A stretch of DNA of 64,000 bases from Pararge aegeria (Eukaryota > Arthropoda > Insecta > Lepidoptera > Nymphalidae). The notes below the pieces were generated by a model. It was not told the DNA's origin. It searched no databases and worked only from the letters and a program-made list of their open reading frames with translations. A program made the translations under genes and the position numbers. This document shows positions 47,860 to 59,855 of this stretch, piece after piece. The first letter of the stretch is position 1; each line of letters opens with the position of its first letter. The DNA is taken from NCBI RefSeq assembly GCF_905163445.1, contig NC_053187.1, forward strand, positions 6,944,001 to 7,008,000, written 5' to 3'.

Positions 47860-50681
47860 ATGATATCTAAAGTAAGTATCCAATTTAAACATAATAAGGA
47901 AAATTAATTTGAAATGCAGACTTCTAAAATACCTAAAATAGTATATTAAAATCATGTCTAAAAACTTCATGTAGATTATCATTCATGTATATTTTGTGTA
48001 ACTAGGAAATAGTTTTTGTCTGCCATTCAAATAAACCACCTAATTTTCATTTACTTTTACCTATTTATTTTCACCAAATACAATTATTTTGGGAACATTT
48101 ACTTAATGCACTAGGGAAACTAAACCACGATGTTCACTAATAAAATTGTGTAAAATAAACTGATGAGTATCTCTAGTTTAAAATAGTGTAGGTTAATAAA
48201 ATATTAATTGGGTATTTATTGTCTGCTCCAAAAAATAAAAGTAAATTCCGAGCATATATATTGTTTTTTTAAATTAACGTCGTTATATAAGCTCTTTATT
48301 ATTTTACGGGATTAATTATTATTTTCATTATTCTATGTTTGTTTTTGCTTTCGTATTTTTCATTGGCTTTTAACTTTACAATCTCATAGTAAAAAAGACA
48401 CGAAAGTAGGAGTGGGGTTTGTCTCAATTTCTATCTAGTTTGGTTATTGTACGCAATTATTCACAAACTGGGTGAGATTGTGCTCATAAGATCTTGATTA
48501 TGAAGAGATTTAATACAATTTGATTTTTTTAGATTATCTTCTTTACAACAGCACTCCTTGTAGTGGGTGCACAACATTACGAACAACAACACGAGAACTA
48601 TGGTCACGCAACATCTTCACAATCCATAATCCGGCACGACGTGGCACATAATCAACATGGATACAATGTTCAGCCTGCATACCATCAACCTCTTGCAATT
48701 CATGCTGCCCCAGTAACTCAATACGTTGCTCCTGTATCACATCATGTCCCTTTAACACATCACGTATCGCCAATCACGTATAACGCTGCTCCTACTCATC
48801 ACTATGCACCCATTGCTCATGTTGCACCCGTAACACACAATATTGCACCCATATCTCATTATGTTGCACCTGTCACTCACCATGTTGCGCCTGTCACTCA
48901 TCATGTTGCACCAACTCATCACGTTGCACCCATAAACTACCACGCTGGTCCTATCGTCCATCAAGCCCCAGCCATCCAACGTATTGGTGTTGTGTCAAAT
49001 TACGCCACACCAGCCATTACTTTGCAACATTCCAATAACTATAATCAACATCAATATGCCAACGTTCATCAGGATTACAACGTAAGTGTTATTTTTGTGT
49101 TTTAATATATATAATTATTAATTAATAATATTTTTTTTGTTTACAAGTTTAATATAATGAGTCTCATTTTTTGTTTTTTATTTCTGTACTAAATCTTTGT
49201 TACTTTTTACTTATTTCTGACGTTTTTCACAATAACTACACTTAGCGTAATCGTACCCCAATTGTATTTAATCTGAGATTTTAACGTTTATTTTATCTTT
49301 AAATATGGTTTTATTTTTCTAGGGAGATCAAAGACTTGAAATATATTTATCGATATTTTGCTGCTTCTTTATTAATTATAAAAGTGTATGAAGGTTCTCT
49401 TTTGCTATTCAATAGAACTTATGTTATTTCAGGCTCATCCCAAATACGAGTTTGAATACAGCGTACAAGACACGCATACTGGTGACATCAAATCGCAGCA
49501 CGAAGCACGCGATGGTGACCATGTGACTGGCTTTTACAGTCTGCATGAACCCGATGGTTCAGTTCGCACTGTACACTACAATGTGGCAGGACACAGTGGG
49601 TAAGGATTGTCTTTATTTATTTAATAATACAAATAATTCTTGTATTCGTTCACATTAAATAATTTAAAACCTACTTTAAATGTTCCATTAAATTTTTTTT
49701 ATTATTTTGAGTTTTGAGTTTGAAGACAATGTTTTGGAAGTCATTTTATTGAAAACCATGCATATTTGAATCCCTTAACTTCAAAAAGAATATGAGACTA
49801 ATACCATAGAATCATAGGATTCCGATCTAGGGGGCTCGCTGTATTTCCAAAATAAAAAGTATCCAGTAGCCCATCTTACTTCATTGTGAAGTCTTCTAGT
49901 ACCTGTCTGTGAAAGCAAAATTCGACTAGCGTTCGGAGATAAGCTGAAACGTCGGAGCCACAAATTTTGCTATCGTTAAAAGTACGATGTTGTTATTACA
50001 AACAGTCACTGCAATTGTATCTATGTGCAAAGAGCAAAACCGCGGAATTCAATCAATCCGAAATACTCAGTCCAAATATTATCTCGTCCAGATAACTCCT
50101 GAAACAGTGCCTGAAGGTTGAAGTGTTCAAAGAATGCGTATTGCGAATGATGACTTGGGTCTCATAATTAGGGCCAGTCACTAAGCGGGCGATGGACAGA
50201 ATAATGCTGGAGTATCGCTACGTTTACTTGGACATACGACATAAAACGATTCTTAGGAAGCCGCTGGACGCAAGGAGGCATTAAATCTACTCGCTACAAA
50301 AGGCCCATGTCTCGCAGAAGACCTCTATTGGTCTACGTGATGATGGTGACGTTGGTAGCGAGTCCTTCTTGTATACGTTTATTTAAGCAATTACGTACCA
50401 CTTGCTTTAAAAGTGAAGGAAAATATCGTAAGGAAACCTGAATGCCTGAAGTCGTGTGGATTCCACCAATCCGCACTTGGCCAGCGTGGTGAACTTCGGC
50501 TTTTATACTTCTAATTGTGGCAGGCGTGCCCTGTAGTGGGCTTGTTATTCTCTGGTCTGTATTATAATATTTTTGTTTCTCTTTTAGATTCAATGCTCAA
50601 GTTGAACGTACCGGTCACTCAACCCACGCCCAGCCAGCTGCACATTACACGCCACAGTATGCTCTTGCGCATCATCGGTAG
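47860..50681 (+). CDS. CPR-D: His-rich RR-2 cuticular protein (paralog of E and F)
   Basis: Exons 47860-47871, 48533-49081, 49433-49599, 50588-50681, giving 273 aa. The signal peptide is MISKIIFFTTALLVVGA, and the mature chain would begin QHYEQQ. The conserved N-terminal motif GHATSSQSIIRHD comes next. About residues 55-150 are a low-complexity arm of short His-Val-Ala-Pro units (THHVAPVTHHVAP-like), the longest in the trio. The RR-2 domain (about 188-249) reads AHPKYEFEYSVQDTHTGD, KSQHEARDGDHVTG, FYSLHEPDGSVRTVHY, but has NVAGHSG where paralogs have NADAHNG or SADDHTG, a departure in a usually conserved turn. Intron phases are 0, 0, 2. Intron 3 contains a LINE fragment and a SINE. Role inferred from the family: chitin binding by the RR domain, His side chains available for quinone tanning. 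Confidence 0.92.
50100..50345 (+). mobile_element. 3' end of a non-LTR retrotransposon (fragment, intronic)
   Basis: YSLQKAHVSQKTSIGLRDDG resembles the LINE end (SLEEAYVQQWTSIG-DDD). It lies in intron 3 of CPR-D. Confidence 0.55.
50385..50560 (+). repeat. SINE family 1 copy (intronic)
   Basis: AATATCGTAAGGAAACCTGA, CACTTGGCCAGCGTGGTGAA and GCCCTGTAGTGGGCTTGTTA. It ends about 28 bp before CPR-D exon 4. Confidence 0.7.
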
Positions 50682-50795
50682 AATCATAGATAGATAAATC
50701 AGCTCTATTCCACGGAATGAAGCATTTTATTTTTTAATTCATCAAGAATAATCATCTAATATATTATGAATGTGATAATATCGTGTAACAAAGAA

Positions 50796-50801
50796 AATAA
50801 A
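50796..50801 (+). terminator. Poly(A) signal of CPR-D
   Basis: AATAAA about 115 nt after the stop, inside AATAAATCTAGTC, a 13-base string also present at the CPR-E poly(A) site. Confidence 0.65.
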
Positions 50802-51839
50802 TCTAGTCTAATTAATTTTTGCTTTTAATTGCGTCATTTTCACCCCTCAAATTTTGTTATAGTACTCATGAACATTCTATTAAAATGAATAGACAGTGTA
50901 GTGTGTACTGTAACTGAAACTCCATTTATACACAACAATATTTTTATCGCTTTGCGAAAATATATTTTAAACTGAAAGGAATAAAAAGGTCTTAAAAATA
51001 GATAAAAAAGATTTTCTGAGATACTATGAGATATTCTTAATTTTTAGACCAGAACACAGCAATCTGCTTAGTGGTAGAATTCGTAATTTATAATTATAGA
51101 TTCCAGCCATTAAAACAACATTCAAAATCTATAATTGAATTCATACTAGATCAGAAAGATATAATAACATTTAACCCAACTGAAATGAAACAAAACACGT
51201 AATCAAACAAAAATAAAAAATAGTTGAAGAAAGTCGGCCTTATCATCTCAAGCAATCTTTTAAAAGCACCTGAGCGTAAGAAACGGGTAGTAATGTGGCT
51301 GGTAGCTGACACTGTAAAGTATAATTAACTTACCTAAACATATAACTGCTGTCTATACATACAGATATTAAAAAACATAATGTTTACAGAATCTTATATA
51401 ATGGATTAAATAAGATTCAATATCAAAATCTTTTCATTACTTTTTAGTGGAAATTATGTTTTCAGAATTAATTAAAAGGACAAGTATTAAAATGAATAAA
51501 ACATATAATTTAACAATAACACATTACAATAAAAGTAAGAAGTGTAGTAAGAAATAATGAAACACGTAAGTATGGATAGGAGAGTTTTTGAACACTAATT
51601 TTTTTTTAAATTTTTTTTTCTAATATAAGGAAATGATTCTTAGACATTTTCAAATTTCGTTGGATGTACGCGTCAATGAGTTTATAAACATGAAGAAATA
51701 AAAAAAAGTTGGTGATCTCTAAAATTAGATATGAACTTGCTTATTTTTTTTATTACCATGAAATAAAGAAAATAAATAATTCGATTGCTGTTTCTGTCAC
51801 CACATGCAAATTAATAATTTTCCACGTGGGATTGCATTT

Positions 51840-52120
51840 TTTTAATAGTAATAAACGCACCATGTAGATCGCGACCCCCCCGGTAACTGGATACCCATCG
51901 TCTATAAACAGAGCAAAACTTCGAAACACGTCCGGCAAATTATCCATCAAACTGAGGCGTAGGTGTTAAGCCGTACCCGGAAATACACTGTCAACCACAC
52001 ACTTCAGACCGAAAACAGCAGCAATGGAGTCAAATGGCGTCAAACGGCGAGGCCATGCTACTTTACGGCAGAAATAAGCATGGCAGTAGTATTACTCGGA
52101 CGAGCTTTGTCATGAAATAT
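51840..52120. repeat. Repeat fragment between CPR-D and CPR-E
   Basis: Contains GCGTCAAACGGCGAGGCCAT and CTACTTTACGGCAGAAATAA, phrases known from lepidopteran repeats, and shares the GGCAGAAATAAGCATGGC piece with 30850-31000 reversed. Open frames here are incidental. Confidence 0.5.
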
Positions 52121-52409
52121 ACGACTACTAATAAATTTAAAGAAGTCTACCAAAACCTTAGAAACTGGAGAAGTAAAAAAAGAGTACATTTGTTTGCTTA
52201 TGTTGTTTTCTCACTTATTTGAGGAACTATCAAACGTATATTTTAAAATGCCTACATATTTATAATCGAGCACATAATCAATGTTACAAGTGACCACACA
52301 AATCAATCCAAACTACTTTCTCTGAATCAAAATCATAAATAGAGGGTCTAAAGTCTCTCTCACTGTTGCTTGGGAGGCTAATCTATTACTTACGTTTGGT
52401 ATATTCTTT

Positions 52410-52825
52410 ATAACTCATCTACTCGCATTGGAGTAGCGTGGCGGGTTCGGGGTTTAAAACGCTTTCTCTCATAGAAGAGAGGTTTTGGCATGACGAACAG
52501 GCCTGTGCCCATAAGTGAAACGTTAATGGGCCGATCGATGATATTGAAACCATTGTGCTGAGAATAATAATAAAATATGAAATTTTTTTTGAACACAAAT
52601 AATCAATCATTTTGCGGGTTAAATTCATCAGTACGTCGCCGGCTGACATATTCAAGACACAGGTCTTTTGTAGGGAGTTCCAAAGTACACGGTCCGGGGC
52701 CGCTTGTTGCCAACGGCTACCTGAGACTCGCTTGGCTCTCGCTGGTGGCACCATTGCAGTAGCAGCAACCTTGGAAACTTGAGTTCTCTGAGCAATGTGC
52801 ACTTCAGTTTCGTAACTCATTGAGC
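52410..52825 (-). mobile_element. 3' end of a non-LTR retrotransposon (antisense)
   Basis: The minus-strand translation contains RVSGSRWQQAAPDRVLWNSL then QKTCVLN, the usual LINE RT tail. Downstream on that strand comes the tail string reading (on +) TGGCATGACGAACAGGCCTG. Confidence 0.7.
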
Positions 52826-53151
52826 TATGCCTTCATCTCTGGCTTGTATACGGATTTCTGGTTTGATTATGTAGAGATACTTCAAGCATTACTCTCTTCA
52901 TCACCCGGCTAAGTTAGTTGTAACCTGGCTAAATTCGTTTTAAGCTTGTTATTATCTCTTGTATCTTAAGTTTCCGAATATGTTTATCACCATCATCTTA
53001 CTACCATGTACATATTTGTCATGTACTACATCATAAATATATTTAACTACTTGAATAAAGATATTCTAGAGTTTGACTTTCACCCTATGAGTGAAACGGT
53101 GGCCTCAGTCATATATGAAGGCACATAAAAAGCGACCAAATTTCAGAGCCG

Positions 53152-54024
53152 TAAGTCATCACTGGCACTTGTTCGAAGACTAAAATCGGATTGTATCATA
53201 AAAGTGCATTCGTTTGGATAAAATTTAACCCGAGGAATAAGCAGATCAAATTACCAAAAACGTATAAAGACTTCCGTAGAGACCCATGGAGACCTGTTAT
53301 CTGTTACCATGGCTATCAAGAACAAATTAATGTGACCAAACAGCAGCTGAACTGGGGAGTTGGGAAATTTAATCTCGATTGCCATACTTTGATAAGAGTT
53401 TAAATTTTAGCTAACCTTTGTCCGTTGATAGCCTAGGGCTTTGGCTTCTCTTTCGGGCGGCCGAGTTTGAATCCCACCACTCATTTGTAACTTTTCTATG
53501 TTATGTGCATTTTAAACAAATAAAATATCTCTTGTTTCACGCTTAAGGAAAACATCGTGAGGAAACCTGCACGCCCTCCTCAGAGCTCTCCATAATTTTC
53601 GCAAAAGGGTTGTGAACTAGGGCTTAAACCATTCCCTTGTGAAATTAGCCCCTTGCACTGTAGTGGGAAAGTAATGGGTTGTTAAGATGATCATGAGCTA
53701 AACTAGACACACATCTCTAGTGTATTCTAATAGCATTCAACTCAACCTTATTTGAAATCTGGATTGAAAATAGAATATTATGTACAGAAATTTCAGGTAC
53801 GCAGGGTCAATACCCTGTTTTATTGGCAATGGCTACGCTTATATAATTGCAAGTGTAACAATCCAAAATTCTTAAACGAGTTTACAGATAACAATTTGGA
53901 GTATAAGATCCAGTTTATACGTAACATATCCACTATTGAGTCATACGAGGGGATAGTGATTTTAAATATAAAAGGCCCCAATGACACTGAATATGTATCA
54001 TTCGCAGTCGAAGTTCAAACCTAA
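53152..54024 (+). CDS. Unrecognised possible two-exon gene or gene remnant
   Basis: Two open stretches on the + strand look more protein-like than the background. The first is open from about 53152 to 53403; it holds residues such as RRDPWRPVICYHGYQ and NWGVGKFNLDCHTLIRV. The second follows a TTTCAG acceptor at 53797 and ends at 54024; it includes LFYWQWLRLYNCKCNNP and KGPNDTEYVSFAVEVQT. Between them lies a family-1 SINE (about 53425-53700), consistent with an insertion in an intron. The only donor that fits (53399-53400, AAGA/GTTTAA) is weak, and no start codon is visible upstream, so the 5' end is missing or unseen. I do not recognise the family. The Cys pairs and alternating hydrophobic pattern would suit a small secreted beta-rich protein, but this is inference. 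The second stretch overlaps the CPR-E TATA box and leader. Confidence 0.3.
53425..53700 (+). repeat. SINE family 1, near full length
   Basis: TTGATAGCCTAGGGCTTTGG head, GGCCGAGTTTGAATCCCACC B-box-like region, AAAACATCGTGAGGAAACCT and TGCACTGTAGTGGGAAAGTA. It sits between the two unexplained open stretches. Confidence 0.75.
53967..54017 (+). promoter_or_regulatory. Core promoter and 5' leader of CPR-E
   Basis: TATAAAAG at 53967-53974, exactly 68 bp before the CPR-E ATG as in CPR-D. The leader GTATCATTCG...CGAAGTTCA (53995-54017) matches CPR-D at 20 of 23 positions. The whole block lies inside an open reading frame that ends at 54024. Confidence 0.65.
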
Positions 54025-54034
54025 ATATACAAAT

Positions 54035-56559
54035 ATGATATCTAAGGTAAGTCAAATATTCATAGAAATCGATATTAGACAGAAATTTAAATTGCTATTA
54101 AAACGAATCAAAGACTCAATCAATTAGTCAAACTTCCAAACACAGTTATTGCCTCGGTAGTTTCAGTATCTAATTATAAAATCACCAAACTACAAACACC
54201 CTTTGGACATGTTTAAAGAGAGTTAGCTCGGCCTCTTTTAATACTACTTTTTCTAATAATTTTAAAATAAAGTTTGCTTTGTATAAGGAAAGGAACTTTA
54301 TTTTATATCATGAAAATCTATGAGGGACAATGCTTTGATTTTAATACTGTAAAATGATACAGCATATGAAACATACATACATTGTAGCTCCATACTAATA
54401 TTATAATTGTGAAAGTAGTACTGTTGAGACGGACATAGAATAGTTTTTATTCCAGGAAAATAAAGGGTTCCTGTGGTATTTATATTATATATTATATATT
54501 ATTGTATCTTTAATATTTGTTTTGTAGAACATGTTATCTTTGTTTGGCTCACCCGCTGAATCAATCTTATGGAAATTCGGTACAAATATAGATTGCACCC
54601 TCGAGATGGACATAGAGTAGGTACTTTTAAATCCGCGAAGTTTTAAAAAAAATATATATCAACGGTAAGGCTACATAATATTATATACGCGTAACGCGGT
54701 TGAAGTGCCTTTTATTATTTTAATTAGAAGGTGCTTATTTTTTGTTAGCACACACACACATTTATATAAATCAGTCATTTTTACTTCGCAGGTTACCGTT
54801 TATGCCGCTGTTCTGATGGTAGTCAGCGCGCAACATTACGCCCAACATGGCCACGCAACATCCTCCCAATCCATTATTCGTCATGACATTTCCAACAACC
54901 AACATGGATACGGCCAAGCGCCATTAGCCGTACATTCCGCACCTCTAGTCCACTCCGCACCTTTGGTTCAGCATGCGCCAGCTATCCAACACATTGCCCC
55001 CATAGCCCATGCTGCCCCGATTCAGTACAACCAACATGGTCACGGCCAAGGACATGCTGACTATTACGTAAGTATTATAATGAATATCACTTGATACTTC
55101 TCTATCGCCCTTACAATCAGCGACTATTAAGTCTGATGAAAAAAAATTTAGTCTGGGCCCGTATTTCATTTTCTTAAAATATTTAATCCAAGAAATAAAA
55201 AACGCACACACAGAGAGTAGGTAGAGAAAAAAACATGCGGTTTAAAAACCGATTTTGAAGCAAATAAACAAAGTCATTTAGCTTTTTTTAGTATTTAGTA
55301 GTAGTAGAACTGTTCGTGACACAGCTCGTCCGGGAAAGTACTACCACCAGTCTTATTTAGGCGATATTATTCCATTCGTAGATCTGAGCAGATGAGCAGA
55401 GGCTCATCTTCCTTCGATTATTTACATAAAAAAACTTCACAATGGACTTTTTATTTGCGAGTACAAGAAGAACGCTAGAATCAGTATTCTTATTTAAAAC
55501 AACGATTTTTTTTACAGTCCCACCCCAAGTACGAGTTCGAATACAACGTCCAAGATACACACACTGGTGACATCAAGTCGCAGCACGAAGCTCGTGATGG
55601 TGACCAAGTATCTGGCTCCTACAGTCTGCACCAACCTGACGGTTCCGTGCGCACCGTACACTACAACGCCGATGCACACAATGGGTAAAAATCATCATCT
55701 TCAGCCATAGATATCCCACTACGGGGTAGGGACCTCCGCTCTTAAAGGATTTAGAGCTAAGACACTCCAAACTCAAGTTAATGCCAATTGGTTACTATTC
55801 AATATCTCACTGATTGGTAGAGGCGTCCGCCCTCAAGAATTTAGTGCTTACACGCTCCAAGCTGTGTGTATGCTTTACCTTTTATATCACACGTTAGTGG
55901 TAGTAACCAGGTCCAAAGATGGCTTAGCGTATATTGCAAGGTTAAAGGGTGCACAAAGACCATTTTCTAACTTCCGATTACTACTGTGGTTTACTCGATG
56001 AGATCATAGGAGACAAACTCATACCAATAGATCAACGATTAGTCCTGATTATTAGATTAACTTATGGTACAATTAAACTTAGTTTAGCAAACAGTATTCC
56101 ACCCACGTTAAGATAGTTTTAGTATATTCAAGACTAACAAACGTGACATAGCGTCGGAATAGCCATGCAAGATTTTTTCACGCATTTGAAAGATTGTCAG
56201 TTTTGTCGAAGTGTGACAAAACACAGCATAGCATTGCGTCGTTATGCAATATTTTTTTGTAATGCTGTAAAGGTCTCAAAAATTTGCTCAATGCATTTTT
56301 ATGTTTTTGTATATTAATAACGATTTATTGAAGGTGACAAGTTTAAAGAGATTTGCACAGGGGGACCCTTCCTTTATAACTTATTTAACATTGCAACAAC
56401 TATTACAAACGAACAGCAGGTAAAAAAAATATATACTTTAACCCGTTTTGTTCTTTCAGATTTAACGCGCAAGTCGAAAATTCAGCCCCTTCCACACACG
56501 CCCAACCAGCCCCTGTTCATTATGCAGCACCTACTCACAACTTCCTTCCACACCATTAA
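54035..56559 (+). CDS. CPR-E: His-rich RR-2 cuticular protein (paralog of D and F)
   Basis: Exons 54035-54046, 54792-55067, 55518-55684, 56460-56559, giving 184 aa. The signal peptide is MISKVTVYAAVLMVVSA; the mature end would be QHYAQHGHATSSQSIIRHD, the motif shared with D and F. The His-Ala-Pro arm is short (HSAPLVHSAPLVQHAPAI), and QYNQHGHGQGHADYY precedes the domain. The RR-2 domain (about 97-158) reads SHPKYEFEYNVQDTHTGD, KSQHEARDGDQVSG, SYSLHQPDGSVRTVHYNAD, AHNGFNAQVE. The tail is Pro/His-rich and ends FLPHH. Intron phases are 0, 0, 2. The ATG is set by the 12-nt exon ATGATATCTAAG with a GTAAGT donor, the same layout as D and F. The genomic frame open across the exon 2 acceptor (from 54705) is not the true start. 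Intron 1 carries a repeat tail; intron 3 carries repeat debris. Confidence 0.91.
54385..54700 (+). repeat. Transposon tail fragments in intron 1 of CPR-E
   Basis: ACTAATATTATAATTGTGAA, AATCTTATGGAAATTCGGTA and CGCGTAACGCGGTTGAAGTG, related in style to 41468-41645. Confidence 0.45.
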
Positions 56560-56627
56560 AGCCTTATATCATATTAAATATTCATAAGTAGATTATAGAC
56601 GGTCTTTTAAAAAAAAAAAAATTTACA

Positions 56628-56633
56628 AATAAA
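56628..56633 (+). terminator. Poly(A) signal of CPR-E
   Basis: AATAAA about 70 nt after the stop, again within AATAAATCTAGTC as in CPR-D. Confidence 0.65.
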
Positions 56634-57441
56634 TCTAGTCGAAATGTATTTTTACTTTTATTTCTCTCCTTGTGTTTATAACTAACATAATATATACTAT
56701 ATCATTTATGTTCATTGTGGTTTTGAATTTAAATAAATGTTTGTTTTTGTTTCCAGGCAAACAATATAAATTAAGACTAAAAGTATAAAGATCCTCTTAC
56801 TACTTAGAGTCAGAATATATTTATTTTGTTTTCATAATAATGGATATACACAAAAACTATAGAATACTTACTTCGATAGAAAACTATATTTCAAACAAAA
56901 TTCAAGTATATTTCTGAATTATAGTGGGTACCTTATTTTTAATGAAAAAATTTAGTAATTTTCCTCTACATAAAAATAAAAATTGGGCATAGAATATGAA
57001 TCAGTAAGAAAACGGGCATTTTATTATCCAGATAATCTTATGCAGATAAACTTTGCCTTGCAATAAGTTATTCGGTGACAGAGTTTAAGAGATAATGTTA
57101 ATTGAAAGTATCCGATTTGCGTTATTGTGGGAGGGGAATCGACATCTATGAGTACGTGGCTCATTACGTAACGTAACGTAACGTTATTCATAGTATTCTG
57201 CGGGAAACAGCTAGTGATTGAAAAATAAACTGTATTATAGTTATTTTACAGCATTATATCTAAGGATATTTACCATATTCGTATACGTATACATAAAATG
57301 GGTCAAAATGAATCATTGAAATGCAGACAAATTACTTATTTTTGAGGAATGTCCATTCAAATATAACAAAATTCAAAAATAATTGGAATTTAGTAATCTC
57401 AACATCTCAACCAAAGGTAAACTTATTGTAGTGCAACCAGA

Positions 57442-57540
57442 TCATCATTGATGGATTTCATGAAATTCGTAACAAACCCAATACCGGCCCACAACACGTC
57501 GCTCCTGTCATAATGAGAAGGCTTTATCTGATATGAAGTC
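57442..57540 (-). repeat. SINE family 1, 3' end (antisense)
   Basis: ATACCGGCCCACAACACGTC, CTGTCATAATGAGAAGGCTT and ATGAAGTCTTATGATG; degraded. Confidence 0.5.
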
Positions 57541-58029
57541 TTATGATGGTTTATTTTATGCATTTATGCAATAAAATATTACTTAGTTTAACATACTTAG
57601 TTTACGTGACATTTTATTGAATAAATGCACAAATATAATCTGAAAAAGTTAAGGTGCATGCTGGGGCTTCAATCATTTGTAATTATAAAGCTATTCTGCT
57701 CACATTTCAATATTATTTGTTTAACAACGAAAGATGTAAAGTGTGTTTGTTTTGTCCTAGAGGAATAGCAGCAAAGAAGAAAAATATAAAGAAAGAGGAG
57801 GAGTAAAGAAGAGTAAAAAAACAATATGAGGAAAAGTTAACCCTCTTTAATTTAGTAAGCTTATTTAAACGTAATGTACGTTTTTTTATCCCATTTAATA
57901 CCGGACTATCTTATAGCCACGCTTCATCTGCGTTTGTCTAGCTTTTTAAAAATCGCGTAGGAACAGTTTATTTACCCGGTCTTAAAATTGCAATGTCTAT
58001 AAAACTAAACAATATTATCTAAAGATCGG

Positions 58030-58150
58030 TTTTTAATGCTAATTGGCACTGGGCCAGCGTCGTGGACTACGGCTTAAAGCTTTCTCATTATAAGAGGAGT
58101 TCTGTACCCTGTAAATAGACCGGTAATGTGTTGATACGATGATGACCATG
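58030..58150 (+). repeat. SINE family 1, 3' end
   Basis: GGCACTGGGCCAGCGTCGTG, GACTACGGCTTAAAGCTTTC and CCGGTAATGTGTTGATACGA. Confidence 0.6.
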
Positions 58151-58944
58151 AATTGATAAATGTGTGGCTTAGAAGCAGAAGTAAAAAAATAGTCGATTGC
58201 TCTGGTTAAGCAACATTGTTGTAAGTCACTAAAAAGATTGGTGACCAAATTTTAAGGAGAATTAATCTCCAATGAAGAATGTTTATTGTGAAATTAAGAG
58301 GCTAAATCATACTTTTAGTATGCAGAAGGTTATCTAAGAAGTGTCAGCGGTCTCTCTCTCATATAGTATGTGGAATATGTGTACATAATATAAAACAACG
58401 TTAAGTTTGCAGTCAGTGAGTTGCCGCTGTCTGCTGCAGAGTTCTGATTTCTATCTCTAATGATATTTACCAGATCTACCTACGTCCAAATTGGGCACAG
58501 CTAAACATATTATGATACAACTTTTCCAATAAAAAAGATTTTGGTAAAACTGGTTTAAGTCTTCTAAATCTATCATCCTGTAATTATATTGTTGTGTGTT
58601 TAGTGTGCATATGTTGGTATGTTGAATGTATTTTGTGTGTGTGTTTTGTATGTGCGTCTGTGTTGTGAGAAATTTAAAGGAACAAATGTTATACAATTAA
58701 TGATAAATGAAGAATGTGTGATAAGGTTGTCTCAAAAAATATACCTTAAAGCAAAGTTATTTCAAGAATTGTAATAACTCTTCAGTGTCGTTATATAACA
58801 ATCTAAACAAGTACTTATTTACTTCTTCTTTGCATTTAATTTTGTTAAGAGGATAACTACAAATACTAATTCATTTATTTTATTGTATACGTGCGGTCCA
58901 AGAAAAAGGCTATTTTTTTTAATAAAACAGGTTTTTTTTTATAT

Positions 58945-59065
58945 TTATGTGTAGAAACCTATTAGGTCACCATACTCCCTAACCGGTTAGCCCTCTACCA
59001 TCTTCAACTTCATCATCATTTACCACTAGGTGTGATTTCGGTAAAGGGCTAACTTGTACAAGAAT
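58945..59065 (+). repeat. SINE family 4, 3' end
   Basis: GTGTAGAAACCTATTAGGTC, CTCCCTAACCGGTTAGCCCT and TTTACCACTAGGTGTGATTT. Confidence 0.6.
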
Positions 59066-59239
59066 AAAAATAAACTTTCTTCCATAGCTTGTGTATGAAT
59101 TTTGTCTCCAAATGTCCTCGTTTCAAAAGTTCGTAGCTTTAATTAAATGTTAAAAAATGTAGTTTTCACCATCATCTCACAACGATAAAAAATATATTTA
59201 CGGACCGAAAATGCGTTATATAGGGTTATTTATAAACTC

Positions 59240-59375
59240 AAAACATGCGAGTTTGGCATCCTCTTTTACCAGAGTAGACTTTAGCCATACTAAAAACTAT
59301 AAATGCTCATACAGACCAAGACTAGGAATCGAATCCGGGTATTTCATCTATAAAGGCACTGCCACCAGTGAGAAT
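59240..59375 (-). repeat. tRNA-like SINE head fragment
   Basis: The minus strand carries GGATTCGATTCC, a B-box-like motif, with family-4-like flanks (GACTAGGAATCGAATCCGGG on +). It lies about 410 bp upstream of the CPR-F promoter. Confidence 0.45.
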
Positions 59376-59783
59376 CAAATAAGAAAAAAGTTCCAAGTTT
59401 TTAATTACATCTCACTCTCAGAATTATACAAAAAAAATGTAAATAAATAATATTTGTAAAAAGTATTAAGCATAAAGAATAACTTCCGAGTCCCAATGCC
59501 TGGAAGCATGCTCCACTGGATTCAAGTACTTCATCTATACTTTAACATACATCACATCTAAACTAGTAGTCATATGCGTCAACAGTAACTCTATAGAAGT
59601 ATGAAACTGAAAACATTTTGCGAACGGCAAGTAAAAGTAAGCTGAGTACATTCAACTCTTTGCAAGGGTTTTGCCTTAATTTTTCACTCGATTAAGAGAT
59701 ACTTTTACGCAATAAAAACAATTGCAGTTTCAAAAACTCGTTTTAAGTTACTCCCTTGGTATATTTAAACCAGTATTTTTTGG

Positions 59784-59836
59784 TATAAAAGGCCAAGCTT
59801 TCCAGATGAACTTATCTTTCGTTTACGAAGTTCACT
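59784..59836 (+). promoter_or_regulatory. Core promoter and 5' leader of CPR-F
   Basis: TATAAAAG at 59784-59791, 72 bp before the ATG. TTCGTTTACGAAGTTCACT at 59818-59836 is identical to the CPR-D leader at 47825-47843. Confidence 0.7.
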
Positions 59837-59855
59837 ACAACCCACACATAACAAG

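Larger units (their letters stand above)
56640..59780. other. Intergenic region between CPR-E and CPR-F
   Basis: Two degraded SINE family 1 ends, a family 4 end, and a short (GTAAC)n run near 57162-57184. Nothing else is recognisable. Confidence 0.55.

Noticed and set aside
48543..48979. Minus-strand open frames opposite CPR-D exon 2
   Set aside because: They are shadows of the codon-biased His/Ala/Pro repeats on the + strand, with no signal peptide, splice logic or domain.
54705..55094. CPR-E start taken from the longer genomic frame at 54705
   Set aside because: That frame reads through intron 1 and the exon 2 acceptor. The 12-nt exon at 54035 matches the paralogs and restores the signal peptide.
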